Assembly (NCBI GenBank): GCA_032717465.1
Contig: CM064681.1
Coordinates: 10,351,832-10,415,831 of the forward strand
Length of the DNA stretch: 64,000 nucleotides
From: Coenobita brevimanus
Lineage: Eukaryota > Arthropoda > Malacostraca > Decapoda > Coenobitidae
Reading direction: 5' to 3'
Part shown: piece after piece, positions 34,136 through 46,670 of the stretch
Numbering within the stretch: position 1 is the first letter of the stretch
Layout of the letters: each line of letters opens with the position of its first letter
Program-made: the position numbers and the translations under genes
Notes under the pieces: model-generated
Database searches by the model: none
Told to the model about the DNA's origin: nothing
What the model saw: only the letters and a program-made list of their open reading frames with translations

Positions 34136-35590
34136 AGCTAGTTGGACATGTGTATGTGTTGGCATCTGTCAGTGTATTTGTGTGCGTGCGTGCATGTGTA
34201 CATACGACCACAAGAAGCTGGGGACAGAGTGAGGTATTTGTGGGGACGGTGATAATTTGCCGCAATAACCCGTTTTTGTGTTACTGTTGGAGGACGTTGG
34301 GTAAGGTGTTAGGGTGATAGATCAAGGTGTTAGAATGGATCTCGGGAAGGCGAGGAAAGGGACTGGGGTTTGTGAAGTAGTTAGGGTATAAGTTAAAAGG
34401 GAAAAATCACTCATTAATAACTTCTGTACGATGGTGCATTTTTCATACTGTTACAACCGCTTACGATTATATTAAAAACACGTCCTAATGTTGAAAGGAT
34501 AAAGGAACTGCAGGTAAAATGAGGATATGATGAACTCCTTGGTGATGGGTTCATAATAATATATATAGACGATGAAATTTAGGTGTGCGAATTCATGCTG
34601 AATTAAAATTGTGCTCTGACTTCGATATTCTCGGCCACTCGGATTGCCTAATTACTTGCATTTTATTTTTGAATGACTTGAGAGGCTTCCTTGGTGATTG
34701 TTTATTCGTGGAAAAGTGGAGGAATGTGATGTGGCTGAGTCAGAAATGACTTAGACGTATTTTATTGTGAGTCATGATGTATTTAGCGTGAGTCAACACA
34801 AATATCACTCTATTTTTATACATCTATATTTACTCTTAGCGATAGTGGGAGGTCACAGGAATCATTATGGGTTGCATCAATTATCTCTGAATATTTCTAG
34901 GAGGTTTTTGTAACACCTGTCATACATATATACTTTTGTTTTTCGAAGGGAAGGCTCAAGACTGGATATATATTTGTTCTGAATTGCCATATCTAGGTGA
35001 GACTTGATCAGCTTTAATATTGAGGTAATAGATGGGAATAGACTGAAGCTCATTAGGCTGAAGGTGTATTATCGTCAAAATCGCTTCTAACCTAGATTAA
35101 TATTAGCTTCGTGAAGACTAGGAAGACCGATAACATAAACACCTACCACAGGCTTAGCTAAAGATAACTACACTGTAAATTGTTTATGCCTTGATAAATT
35201 GTGACGGGCGAATGAGGTGAGGAAGACGAGGAGTGAGGTGGAAGGGTGACGTGGAGAAATACATGACGTGGAGAGCGAGCTGACACAAAGGAGTGGTGTT
35301 CATTTAGTTTCAGTCACCCTTAGCTATGTGAAGTTCTAGACATACTGTAATGAAGAAGGCATTAGCTAGCTCATGCTCGGAACAACTCTTGTAATAAGTC
35401 CAGCTAACGTCATACTACTTTTTTAGGAGTTGAGGTTAGATCATAAAAGCCTGGGAATGTCAATACTCTCACCATTAAGTCTCATGAACGGGACAGCTCT
35501 AGTAAAATATAACAGCCAAAGTTAAACAGTTAAGGAACGAATGGCACCGAAAGATGGAGTTGTATATATATTTGGTAGACAGAGACATTT
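34131..35590. other. 1.45-kb quiet stretch, no gene recognised
   Basis: Mixed AT-rich DNA, the least repetitive long interval in the window. The only structure noticed is a loose direct repeat (CTCATG..GGAACAACTCTTGTAA at about 35,371 and CTCATGAACGGGACAGCTCTAGTAA at about 35,483; shown in part). Confidence 0.5.
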
Positions 35591-35596
35591 AGATCG

Positions 35597-35860
35597 GTAG
35601 ATGGAGAGGTAGATGGATGGATGGATGGATAGAGAAACAGACAGATAGATAGATGATAGATAAATAGATAGTGGGTAGACACTTACTGGTGAACACATAC
35701 ATTCAGGAATAGACTGGCAGATAAATGGATGGGTGGATAGGTGGATGGATGGATGAATGGATGGATAGACAGACACAAACAGATAGGTAGGTAGGTAGGT
35801 ATGTTGGTCGGTAGGTGGGTAGCCAGGTAAACAGACAGACAGGTAGACAGACATAGTTAG
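35597..35860. repeat. Degenerate GATA/GATG/GGTA tetranucleotide tract
   Basis: GATGGATGGATGG, GATAGATAGATG and GGTAGGTAGGTAGG in tetranucleotide phase. The minus strand gives a repetitive Tyr/Leu/Ser/Pro pseudo-peptide. Confidence 0.85.
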
Positions 35861-36124
35861 ACAGATGGCGAGACAATGTAGGGCCATAAACGCGATGATA
35901 AAAGACAAGCAATTGATGATGTGACTGGGGTATCGAAGCAGCCCACCAAATTGAAAGAAATAATAGTGATGGTTGGAAGAAAAAAATATGATTGCTGTGA
36001 AAAAGTCATAATTATCTTTTGTGGTACGAGGACGGCCATTAAGCGCGGATGCTTGTGGTTGGAGTGAAGATGCGGAGCGTGTTTGTTTTTATTGATGTTT
36101 TGGTTGGTAGTGGTAATAGTTTTT

Positions 36125-36127
<3 letters not shown>

Positions 36128-36193
<66 letters not shown>

Positions 36194-36236
36194 ATTTTGC
36201 TTCTGCGATTTTTTTCAGTCTTCTTTTTTCGTGGTT

Positions 36237-36277
<41 letters not shown>
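36128..36277. repeat. Two (GA)n tracts
   Basis: GA at 36,128-36,191 and 36,239-36,277, separated by 47 bp. Confidence 0.95.
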
Positions 36278-36280
<3 letters not shown>

Positions 36281-36493
36281 CAGTCACGTCTGCCCATCAT
36301 GTGATTGTTAGTGTCATTAGCGCATTGCATATAATGGCTAAATGATCCTTGTGTATGCCAATCTGTGACCACTTCCACCTTTTCTCATAATTTACTCAAG
36401 GTGTTTATGAGCACTCTTAACACCCTTTATCCGGCGACTTATTTTTAGTTTAATTTTGCTTTCCTTTATTGTAGTCAAGTTATAATGTAGGAA

Positions 36494-36784
36494 TTAAGGA
36501 AGACAATCAGATTCCTAAGTCCGTATATCGTCGGGTGAGAGGGCTCCCTAAAACCTCCTCCATAGCGATTTATTTTTTGGATATGGGTGGTTGATATCCG
36601 TTTGTATGTTATTTAAGCAGAGTATGGCGATATTTTGAAGGACTTATATATAAACAGAGGATTTATATCAGCAGGAGATAGGACAGTAAGGTGTAAGAAT
36701 CAAAATAAGTCGCTTAAGAATAGGTATTAGGGAGCTTTCTTAACCGACGAGAATACAGGCCGAAAAGTTTGCAGTCTCCCCTAA
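36494..36784. mobile_element. Miniature inverted-repeat element, ~291 bp
   Basis: Long imperfect terminal inverted repeats of about 90 bp. The left arm reads TTAAGGAAGAC..., GTATATCGTCGGGTGAGA, CTCCCTAAAACCT, GCGATTTATTTT. The reverse complement of the right end reads TTAGGGGAGAC..., GTATTCTCGTCGGTTAAGA, CTCCCTAATACCT, GCGACTTATTTT in the same order and spacing. There is no coding capacity. TTAA on the left and CTAA on the right suggest a TTAA target. It is unrelated in sequence to families A and B. Confidence 0.65.
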
Positions 36785-36892
36785 GATGAAAAAAAGGCAT
36801 TTGAAGATAGGAACTCTGAAGTAAGAAATATGTCATTGGAGTTACAGGGACAAGTGGCAGTATTTTAGTACCGAATGTTCAGCACCTCATGA

Positions 36893-36995
36893 TCTATCTA
36901 TCTATCTATTGCCAGACGCCTTAATTCCGTAAGGGGTGGCCACAAACAAATCGCCTTCATGTCACCCTGTCCCCCGCCATTTCATTAGTTCTTAT
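36893..36995 (-). mobile_element. LINE 3' end fragment, second copy
   Basis: The minus strand from 36,983 to 36,921 reads EMAGDRVT, a stop in place of the conserved Trp, RRFVCGHPLRN and the stop codon. The same short 3' UTR and GATA tail follow (TATC on plus at 36,893-36,909). It matches the copy at 27,179-27,367 and is a dead, extremely truncated insertion. Confidence 0.75.
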
Positions 36996-37058
36996 AATCA
37001 CCAGACAACTTTATTTAGTTTATCAATGTTCGAACTGGAGGGTTGAATTATAGCCTCA

Positions 37059-37157
37059 TTAACCCCCTCACTTCCTGGTGCCCTTCCTCGGCTGAGTAGA
37101 ATCGTCAGGAAGCGGCAAAAATTAATAATATAGCCACTACTGAAGAGGAGAGGGTAA
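37059..37157 (+). mobile_element. Family A short TTAA element, best complete copy
   Basis: 99 bp. The left end TTAACCCCCTCACTTCC, core GCTGAGTAGAATCGTCAGG at 37,091, GCGGCAAAAATTAAT, and right end GAAGAGGAGAGGGTAAC (reverse complement GTTACCCTCTCCTCTTC). Ends are inverted repeats. No coding capacity. It defines the element length used for the other copies. Confidence 0.65.
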
Positions 37158-37159
37158 CT

Positions 37160-37590
37160 AATGCAGATTATTTTAAGTCCCTCACTTACGTCAGGGAAGG
37201 GGACTGTGTAGCACCCGTTCTTTGGCAGTTGTCAATTTAATACAACCCCCAAAAGATCCGTCTGACTAAGGGATTATAAAAGATGACCCTAGAGCACCAT
37301 TTTCCTTCTGTTATTCTTGTTGTAGACTATTTTACTTAACCCCTGGAGGACCTCTGGTGACGAAAATGGGTCTGTTGTATTTTTAAAGTAATATTGAGAA
37401 ACGTAGGGAGGAACATTATTGTGCAATAGGCAAAAGTCCCCCTGGACCATGAAATATGCTGCCTCTAAATACAGTGTCATCTTTTTTATTTTTAATACCG
37501 GCAACGATTTATAGTGATATGGATAGGAAAGACATTTACTGAGTGGATTAAAGGAGACTGTATCTAATCTTCAACTACGAGGTATAGTTC
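37160..37590. other. Unassigned stretch
   Basis: No recognised feature. Confidence 0.5.
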
Positions 37591-37596
37591 CTAAAA

Positions 37597-37671
37597 TTCA
37601 GCTGTAAAATCATCTGACGGTAGCAAGAATAAAACATGGATTATATGCCTCACTATTAGAAGGGGTAATAA
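37597..37671 (+). mobile_element. Family A core and right end
   Basis: CAGCTGTAAAATCATCTGACGG, then TAGCAAGAATAAAACATGG, then CACTATTAGAAGGGGTAAT. The left terminus is lost. Confidence 0.6.
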
Positions 37672-37830
37672 TTTCATGTTTTCTGGACCAGAGGCGTGAA
37701 CCCTCCTGGAATTCGTACTGCCTTTATTTTGTATCTTCCTTTTTTTTTCCTACCGTGTTTTCGGCACTTCCACAGGAGTTGTTTATGTTTCCTGTGGCAG
37801 CGGGTTGTAAAGTGGTGTTACGGTCCTTGT

Positions 37831-37831
<1 letters not shown>

Positions 37832-37874
<43 letters not shown>
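37832..37874. repeat. (GA)n microsatellite
   Basis: 43 bp. Confidence 0.95.
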
Positions 37875-37876
<2 letters not shown>

Positions 37877-38011
37877 AAGTAGCCTACACCATTCAACTAT
37901 ATTCAGTATATTCTAACACTCTTTTCTCCTTCACACACTGTCTCTTCTTGACCAAACCTCATCTCTTCCCACTCACCATTCTGTTTACAAAATGATAAAG
38001 TGAACTGAGAA

Positions 38012-38015
<4 letters not shown>

Positions 38016-38098
<83 letters not shown>

Positions 38099-38290
38099 CG
38101 GCGTGTGTTGTGTTATGTTCAGTTTGGTGTGTTGCGTGTTGTGCTGAGAGTTTGACTGGTTCAGCCGTCTTCTGTGCTGTCTTGTGGTTTCGACTTTTTT
38201 TTCTTTGGTTTCCGGTATTTTTTGCGATGCTTGTGTGTGGGTGTGTGGGTGTGGGTGTGTGGTTGCTTGTGTGAGTGTGTGCATATGAGC
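38016..38290. repeat. (AC)n followed by GT-rich tract
   Basis: An AC run at 38,016-38,095, then TGTGTTGTG and GGGTGTGTGGGTGTG words to 38,290. The strand bias flips from CA to GT. Confidence 0.85.
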
Positions 38291-38339
38291 ATTGAGGGGC
38301 CTTTACTCGTATGTGGGTGCGCTGGTAATGTATTTGACA

Positions 38340-39660
38340 GCGGAAAAAGAGAAGGTTCAATTAAAGAAAACAGGAAGAAAAAAGTACTGACTATAGAAAA
38401 GAGTAGGAAGGAAAAAAAAAAGTCATCCGTGGGGCAGGAAAAATGTCATGAGGCGACAAAGATGAGAGAAAAATGAGGATTGAGCACATAAGGAAGAAAG
38501 ATGCAAATGAACAATGAGGTAAGGAAAAATATGAGTCGAGCAGCAGTTAAAGAATGAATTGTAGGTGATAAAGACTGCCACTAAGAGAACAGCAATAAAA
38601 GTCACAAGGAAATAATTATAGGAAAGAATAGAAAACAGGTACAATGAAGTATACTGGGGAGGGTACCTATTATAATTGGAATTTCGACAGGGAATGTAGC
38701 AGAGGATATACAGTAAACAGAACGAGCGAAAAGTGAAAGTGGAGAGAAATGAATAGGGAAAAGTAACTAATAACGGACTGATGGATTACAACAGTGGACT
38801 GAAAAGAATGAAGGGAAGTTGGTAAGAAAGCAGGCAGTTAGAAATAAAGGAAGGAAAGAAGAAAGGCTACACAGGCCTCTAGAAACGGAAGAAAGTAAAG
38901 ATAAGGTAGAATGGCCAGGCTAAAGGGGGAGGGAAAAGAGAAAGAAGTGGAATGTAGGTGAGGGTGAAGGTGGGTCAGACCAGCTCTCGGGCAGGTGGTA
39001 ATTGCAGTACAAGGAAAGAAGGAAAAATCGGATGTCTTGAAAGGAAAAGAGGAGGAAGGATTGATGTAAAGTCTTCAAGGTATGGGGAGGGTAAATTGAA
39101 AGCATAGTCCTGGGTAACTAGAAGGAAGGAAGGAATCAAAAGGTGTCTTAGCAGGAAGATTAAGTAAGGGTAGGATGGGAATGCCAGGCAGTAGGAAAAG
39201 GGGACAAAAAAAAAAAAGTAACCGAATAAAGATAAAATAATGGTGACACACAGTGTATGAATTGATTACAATAAAGAAACTAGGGAAGACGGGATACCTG
39301 GAGGGACGAAAAGAAGGATCTCTAGAAGGAACGAAGGAGGAATGGAAGACAGGATGTCCGGAAGGGAGGGAGGATGAAGGGGTGTCTGTAAGAAGGAACG
39401 GAAGAAAGGATGTCTAGAAGAGAGGATGGAGGAAGGGATGTTTGTGGAAAGAAGGAAGGAAAATGGATGCAGGGGGGAAAGAAAAAGGGATGTATATTGG
39501 TAATGAAAGAAAAATGTGTATCTAGAAAGAAAAGGAAGGTGTATGTATGGAAAGAAGGAAGGAAGGAAAAATGTTACCCACGCTGCAGCATATGGGTGGA
39601 GCAAGTAGGAGGAGGAGGAGGAGGGCCAGGGGGATGGGGAAGAAGGGGGTAAGAAAAACT
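38340..39660. repeat. Purine-rich block
   Basis: 1.3 kb of A+G-rich plus strand with GGAAGGAAGGA and GGATGTCTRGAAGG words. The part at 39,290-39,560 is a worn repeat of GAAGGAGGATGTCTAGAAG. Minus-strand frames are artefacts. Confidence 0.8.
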
Positions 39661-39661
39661 G

Positions 39662-39960
39662 TGGAATGTGGGTGAAGGAGAAGGCAGTAGATAATTACAA
39701 CCCTCAGCCACAACCTTGCCCAGATCCGTCCACTGATAAGACCCAGCCTGTCGTCCCTCACAGTCACGGAGAAACCCCAATCGCACGGAAAAGAGCGCTC
39801 AATTAAACCACTAAATGCCTGGATAAATGTTGGATATAACGGGAGATAAGAGGCACGGCGACTGATTCAGCGTAAATATTGACCCGGCCTGGGTTTAGGG
39901 ATTTTAGGGCTTTAAGGTTTAAGATATATTAGACAGTGCAACATTATAGCTTTTAATGAA
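39662..39960. other. Unassigned stretch
   Basis: Balanced composition. A 70-residue minus frame (39,574-39,786) has no motif I recognise. Confidence 0.45.
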
Positions 39961-39964
<4 letters not shown>

Positions 39965-40019
<55 letters not shown>

Positions 40020-40092
40020 TTAGTGTATAATTCTAGCCTACACAGATGGCTACAAGATTGAGATATGTCGATAAATAAATTGACATAAAATG

Positions 40093-40184
<92 letters not shown>
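39965..40184. repeat. (GA)n and (GT)n tracts
   Basis: GA at 39,965-40,015 and GT at 40,096-40,184, separated by 80 bp of unique DNA. Confidence 0.95.
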
Positions 40185-40189
40185 ATTAT

Positions 40190-40500
40190 AAGGGAGGGGA
40201 GAAATTTTGAGCAGTGTTTATGATTTTTGCTATTATTAGAAATTCATATAGTTACCGATACCAACATGATCGTAAAAATAAATTCACCACCACGATTTAT
40301 TAATTTCATACAGGAAGGTACAATGTGACTCCTTTGGAAATGAATATGTATGTAGGATACTTAATAGCGAAGGTAATATAGGACAGAGATATAAAGGAAG
40401 ACGGTAATAACAGAATAAGCACAAGATGAAGTGGGTGAATGAAGGAAGTGAGGTATGTGGTCACAGGGAGAGACAAGATGGGCATAAAAAGGAGGACAAT
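40190..40500. other. Unassigned stretch
   Basis: AT-rich, nothing recognised. Confidence 0.5.
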
Positions 40501-41060
40501 AGGCGGTAGGTAAGCAGGTAGGTAGGTAGGTAAGTAGGCGGGCAGAAGGGATGAGGAGGAATGTAGGTAGGTGCAGGTAGATAACGGAGTGAGGCGAAAG
40601 GGTGAGGATGGATGTAGGTGGGTAGATAGGTAGGCTGGGAAAGTTTTAGATAGGTAAGCTTAGGATGGGGAGGACTAGAGGTAAATGCATGTAGACAGGT
40701 GAGGAGAAGAATGAGTAAGGGAGAATGTAGCTTAGGTAGGTCGGTTGGATGGTAGGTTGGCTTGGAAACATAAATGTAAGTAAGTCAGAGAGATGGTTTT
40801 GTAAGTAGGCTGGTAAGTATATTGGTCAGTATGTAGGTGAGGATGAGGAGAGATGTGGGATGGTGTAAGATGGTAGGTAAGTAGGTAAATGGGTAAGTTA
40901 ACAGGTAGGAGGTGAAGGGGAATAATAATTAGGTATGGCTTGTAGGTTGAGAGGATGGTGCAGGTAAGTAGATAAACAGGTAGGCAGGAAGAGTTAGGAG
41001 GAAACTAGGTAGACGCTGATTGTTAGGCAGGTAGGTAGGTAGATTAGTAGATAGGTCGAT
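40500..41060. repeat. Degenerate (TAGG)n tetranucleotide array
   Basis: GTAGGTAGGTAGGTAAGTAGG words recur for about 560 bp with interruptions. It is the same class as 17,195-17,860 and 35,597-35,860. Confidence 0.8.
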
Positions 41061-41220
41061 TATATGTACAACTTGGCTTATAGGTAATTGAGTGTGACTG
41101 TAAGGATAAAAACAAGAAATCTGTTGCATTGTGAAATACGGTAGTAAAAGACTTAAAAAAAAATGACGGTAGATAACGAAAGAACAATGCCAGGTAATGT
41201 GTCTATGTAGTGTGTAAATG

Positions 41221-41224
<4 letters not shown>

Positions 41225-41264
<40 letters not shown>
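41225..41264. repeat. (GA)n microsatellite
   Basis: 40 bp. Confidence 0.95.
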
Positions 41265-41267
<3 letters not shown>

Positions 41268-41359
41268 TGTGACTGGGCGTGTCCGTACTCGTGACAAATG
41301 TGACGTACTATACGGGTAGGAACAAAAGACCGAGACACCTGCCCTTTCTTCTCCACAGC

Positions 41360-42190
41360 TGGACCTACAAGAGAGAAAATTGAGAAAGTGAGAGAGAGAA
41401 AAGAGAGAGGAGAGAGATAGAGGTGGAGGGAGGTGGGGCTGGGAGGCGATGAGGGATGGTGATGTTGAAGAAGAGGAAAAGTGTGTTTGTTAGTTATAAT
41501 GAATGATTTGTTAGTGGTGGTGATGATGGTTGTGAAGGTGGGGAAGAGGTGGGGAAGCATGGTGATAATGATGGAGATTTTGGTGTTGATGATGATGGTG
41601 TTGGAGACGGGATTTCTTTCTTTTGATAGTGGTGGTAATGAATGTTTTTAATGATGGTGATGACTGGGGATGTGGCAAAGAGATGATGAGAGATAATGAT
41701 GATGCTGGAGCTATGCCGTGGTGCTGGTGGTGGTGGTGATGGTGGTGATGAATTTGTGTTTAGTGATGACGTCTGTGGAAGTGGAGAAAAAGTCATGAAC
41801 TGATGTTATGGACTCTGATTGACAGGGCTGTAGATGGTGATTATGGGTCTGGTGATGATGAATGATTTGTTAATGATCGTAATGTTAAGTGTGAGGGTGG
41901 GAAGATAGGGGAGGAGGAGGAGGAGGATGATGAGGAATGATGTTGAATATGGTGAGTCTTAGGTTGGAGCGAGATTGTAGTGATGATGATAATGAACAGA
42001 ATAGATTTTAGTGATGATGGTGATGGACTGAAGAGGTGGGGAGGTTGAGGAAGTGAGATGATGATGATGGTTTTGTAGAGGAAGAGGAGGGGAACAATAC
42101 TTGGGAGAAAGGAGGGAGAGAGGAAGGGAGGAGGGAGTGGAAGGGAAGAGGGAGAGGAAAGGGATGGTAGGGGCTTGTGGTAGTGGTGAG
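41360..42190. repeat. G/A/T-rich GGTGATGATG tract with purine ends
   Basis: Degenerate GATGATGGT, GTGGTGG and AATGATGG words, purine-rich at 41,370-41,450 and 42,060-42,170. Apparent His-rich frames on the minus strand are artefacts. Confidence 0.75.
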
Positions 42191-42260
42191 TGGTGTCTGT
42201 TGATGGCTATGAAGTTGGTAAAAGAAAAGACGAAATGTGGAACCTTATACAAAAAGTAGA

Positions 42261-43330
<1,070 letters not shown>

Positions 43331-43334
43331 ATCC

Positions 43335-43335
<1 letters not shown>

Positions 43336-43401
<66 letters not shown>
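43336..43401. repeat. (GT)n microsatellite
   Basis: 66 bp. Confidence 0.95.
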
Positions 43402-43405
<4 letters not shown>

Positions 43406-43469
43406 ATTTGTTAGTTTAGTAGGTACGGACAGACTTCAGACCGTTCCATCTGTGAGTTACATTTTATGT

Positions 43470-43860
43470 CTTCTTTCACAAGCTATTTTATCCCGCACTC
43501 CCTCCCTTTACCATGTTGCATCTTTACCTTCATTTCAGCACCGTTTCTCCTTTTTGTACCCCTATCGACTTTCTCCACCCCGCTTCCTACTTCTCCCCTT
43601 TCTGTAATTTCTCCCACATCCTCCTTACAGCTCCACAGCCAGTTAAAGATAATGAACCACACGATATTCCCTGCGTTTCTATTCCATCCCTCTCCACTCC
43701 TTCATGTTTTTGTTTAACCTTCCTTCCTGCAGCCTTCTACCAGTTTCCTAAGCCCTTCATGATCCTTCCCGGCATCCTCTCTTCGTCTTAAATCTCCTGC
43801 TTCCACCTCTTCTCTCCTCTCGAGTCTCATTCTTCTTTTCTCATCATTCCTTCATATGGT
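43470..43860. repeat. Pyrimidine-rich block
   Basis: C+T-rich, no fixed unit. Confidence 0.65.
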
Positions 43861-44229
43861 AGTTTATTTTTTTTACCATAATTATCAGCTCCTTCATTTG
43901 TAATCTTCCTATCAACAGATTTTTTTTTACCCCACTCGAAACTGTGTCAGAACCAAACGAAATCTTTCCAAGCTAATCAGTGATATTCAAAAATGGTCTT
44001 GAATCTCTCACCATTAGTTTGAAATCGCAGACCTGTAAAACTGTTATTGACAGGAATTGTACCTCTCTCTTACTATATTTTAGTTCTCATTGTCTATTTT
44101 CTGAGTCCTTATTCTGATGCCTTCATTTATTTTCACGTTCTTTATTATCGTTCTCTACTTCAGCTTTTACCCTACTTGTTCTTTGATTATTACGTCCTGC
44201 ACATCCACCTCCTTCCTTACTCAGTTTTT

Positions 44230-45030
44230 GCCTGATATCACTTTTTTCTCCCTTCTTCCCTCCCACTTCTTTCCTCCTCCTCTCCCTCTTCCTTCCTCCA
44301 TTCCTTCCTCCTTCACCCTCCTTCAATCCTTCTTCCTTCCTCCTTCCCTCTTTCTTCCTTCCAGGTTTTTCTTCGCTCTTAACCACTTCCCTCACCAAGC
44401 CTCCTTCCGCAGATCCTCATCCTTGTCCTTCCTCCTACCCAGACCCACCTCCTTCCTCCCTCTCTCTCTCTCACTCTTCTTCCCCATTCTTCCCTCTCTC
44501 CTTTTTAGTACTCTGATTCCTTCCTCCCTTTCTCATCTTTCCCTCAACCTCCTCTCCTTCTCCTTCCCTCAACCCCTTCTCTTTTTTCCTTCCCTCAACC
44601 CCTTCTCCTTTCCCCTTCATTCAACCCCTCCTCCTTTCCCCTTCACTCAACCCCCTCCCATTCTCTTTAACTCAGCTCTTTTTCCTTTCTCCTGCACTCA
44701 ACCCCCTCTCCTATCTTTTTAGCTCAACCTCATCCCACACCCCTACCCCTTCTCCTCTTGCTACTCTCTTGCCCCCCTCCCCCCACAGATCTTTTCCTCC
44801 TTCTATCCCTCCCTCCCACACTCTGTTCCCCCTCTTTCAGCCCTCTTCCTTCTTCCCTCATGCCCACCCCTCTCTCTCTGTTTCTCCCTTCCCTATCTCT
44901 GAGTCTTCCTCCCCTCTCACTGTCTCTCTCTCCCCTCTCTTCTCACCCCTTCTCTCTCCTGTCTCACACCTCCACTCCGCTTCCGTCACCCCCTCCCTCC
45001 CTTCTCTCTCCCCCTCTCTCCGTTGCCCCC
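44230..45030. repeat. Polypyrimidine block with ~30-bp minisatellite
   Basis: From about 44,545 to 44,735 a unit of the type CTCAACCCCTTCTCCTTTCC recurs six to seven times. Elsewhere C+T DNA without a unit. Confidence 0.8.
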
Positions 45031-45103
45031 TAGTCTTTGTTTTTACCTGGGCAGTGCAGGTGAGAAGAGTGCTATCAGGTGTGAGAAATGGCGGTGTATT
45101 CAA

Positions 45104-45164
45104 ATGGATGCTTCCTGTGCTAGACTTTGTTTTTTGGTCCTCTCTGTCCTCCTCGTGGTGCTGC
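45104..45164 (+). CDS. Candidate first coding exon with signal peptide
   Basis: ATG at 45,104 opens a 20-codon frame: M-D, a short polar N-region with one Arg, and a hydrophobic core LCFLVLSVLLVVL. It stops at a consensus donor, GCTGC|GTGAGT (exon end 45,164, intron from 45,165), leaving phase 1. That is the usual layout of a signal-peptide exon of a secreted protein. The same frame stays open upstream to 45,023, and a possible acceptor (TACCTGGGCAG) lies at about 45,053. Downstream, the GT/GA repeats would be intronic. I cannot identify the protein and no second exon is visible. Leu/Val-rich frames also arise by chance in T/C-rich DNA, so this is tentative. Confidence 0.3.
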
Positions 45165-45195
45165 GTGAGTCTTTATTTTATCTTATTTATTTATT

Positions 45196-45197
45196 GT

Positions 45198-45267
<70 letters not shown>
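45196..45267. repeat. Compound (GT)n(GA)n microsatellite
   Basis: 27 bp GT running directly into about 45 bp GA. Confidence 0.95.
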
Positions 45268-45269
<2 letters not shown>

Positions 45270-45289
45270 CCTTCTATGTGGTTAGATTT

Positions 45290-46560
45290 TTTTCCTCTTG
45301 TTATCCTTTTCAATTCTCACTCCCCAACTCTTCCACTTTCCCACTCTTCATCACATCTCAACTCCACCTTTTTCCTTTCTGCCCTCACTTTCCAGTACCA
45401 CCATTTCCCATAAATTCAACTCTATCTCGTTCCATAATCCTCCCAGCCCCACCTTGTCCATTCCCACTGCGTTCTTTTCGTCCTTAATTTGTCACATCCA
45501 GTCTTGTCCTACACCTCTCCACCCTCGACCCCTGCAGACTTACGTGCCTTACCTCTTCCAGCCCCATCTTACCCTACCTCACCCAGTCACTTTCACCCCT
45601 GCAACCTCAACCTCACTCAGTCCCACAACCTCCAACCTCGAAGCCTCTACCCTTACTTTTCTGTCTGTACCCCAATTCCTTTTACTGTTCCCAGCCATCA
45701 CTACCCCCCCTTACCAATCCCCCCGCCTTCTCCCGTACCCCAGCCACTCCCCCCACTCCCCTGCAACCTCAACCAAATGCAGCTTTTATGGGTGATAATG
45801 TTAGTTCTTGGCCCTGGTGTTGAATTATCAGTGTGCTGGTGCGATAAGCATCCCCACACCACCATCACCCGTCTGCACCCGACCTGTCACCTGGTGCTCT
45901 CACTCTCCCTCCCTTCCTCACACTCTTCGTTTGCTTTGCCACATCTCTGTATTTCGCTTCTCTCCTTTCTTTAATTTTTCTCTCTGTCTTCCATTCACTT
46001 CTCGTCTGTTTTCTCGCTTCTATTTCGCTTCTCCTCTTTCATTTTCTCTCACTTCTGTTCCTTACTCACCCTTCTTGTGTTCATCCTCCCCCTTTTCACT
46101 CACCTTTCCTCATTCTTTCACCTCTCTTTCTCTCTCTCTCTCTCTCTCTTTTGCTTTTTCACTTACATTGTTCTTAACCCTGTTTCTTGCTTTTCATTTT
46201 CTCAATATCCTTTTTTGTTCGCCTTATTTCCTCATCTTTCCCCTTTCTCGCCTTCCCTCCCCCATTCATCTTCCCTTCTCCTCATTCTCGTGTCATTCCT
46301 CTATCTCTTCCTTTTATCCTTAATCCTTCTCGTTTCTCATATATTCACTTATCTTCGTTTCACCATTTCCGTGTCTTTTCCTGTCTCCTAATTTAGCCTC
46401 CTCATTATTTCTCGTGTTCTCACCGTTCCCTTTCATTTCATCTTTCCTCCTCTAGGCTTCTTCCTCATCTTCTGCTCTTACCCTGTTATTTGTAGTTGTT
46501 CGCTGTGTTCCTCTCACATTTCTCTTGCTTTCTCCCAGCTTATTTCCCCCCCCCCCCTCA
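45290..46560. repeat. Polypyrimidine block
   Basis: About 1.25 kb C+T-rich, C/A-rich in 45,490-45,780 (CCCCAACCTC words), with (CT)n at about 46,128-46,148 and a C run at about 46,547. The small balanced island 45,785-45,900 has no recognisable exon. Confidence 0.8.
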
Positions 46561-46670
46561 TGTTTCTCTCACCTGTCTGGGTGTTCTCAACTTGTTTTAT
46601 CCAGGCCTCTGCTAACTATGATATCTTGTGTTCTTGCTGTTCTTATTCTTTAGTTTTCTGTCATCTATAT

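Noticed and set aside
33199..34137. 312-residue Leu/Pro-rich frame
   Set aside because: Composed of CT, CTC, CTG and GT repeats.
39574..39786. Balanced minus-strand frame (QWTDLGKVVAEGCNYLLP)
   Set aside because: Looks less repetitive than its neighbours, but no homology recognised and splice signals are weak.
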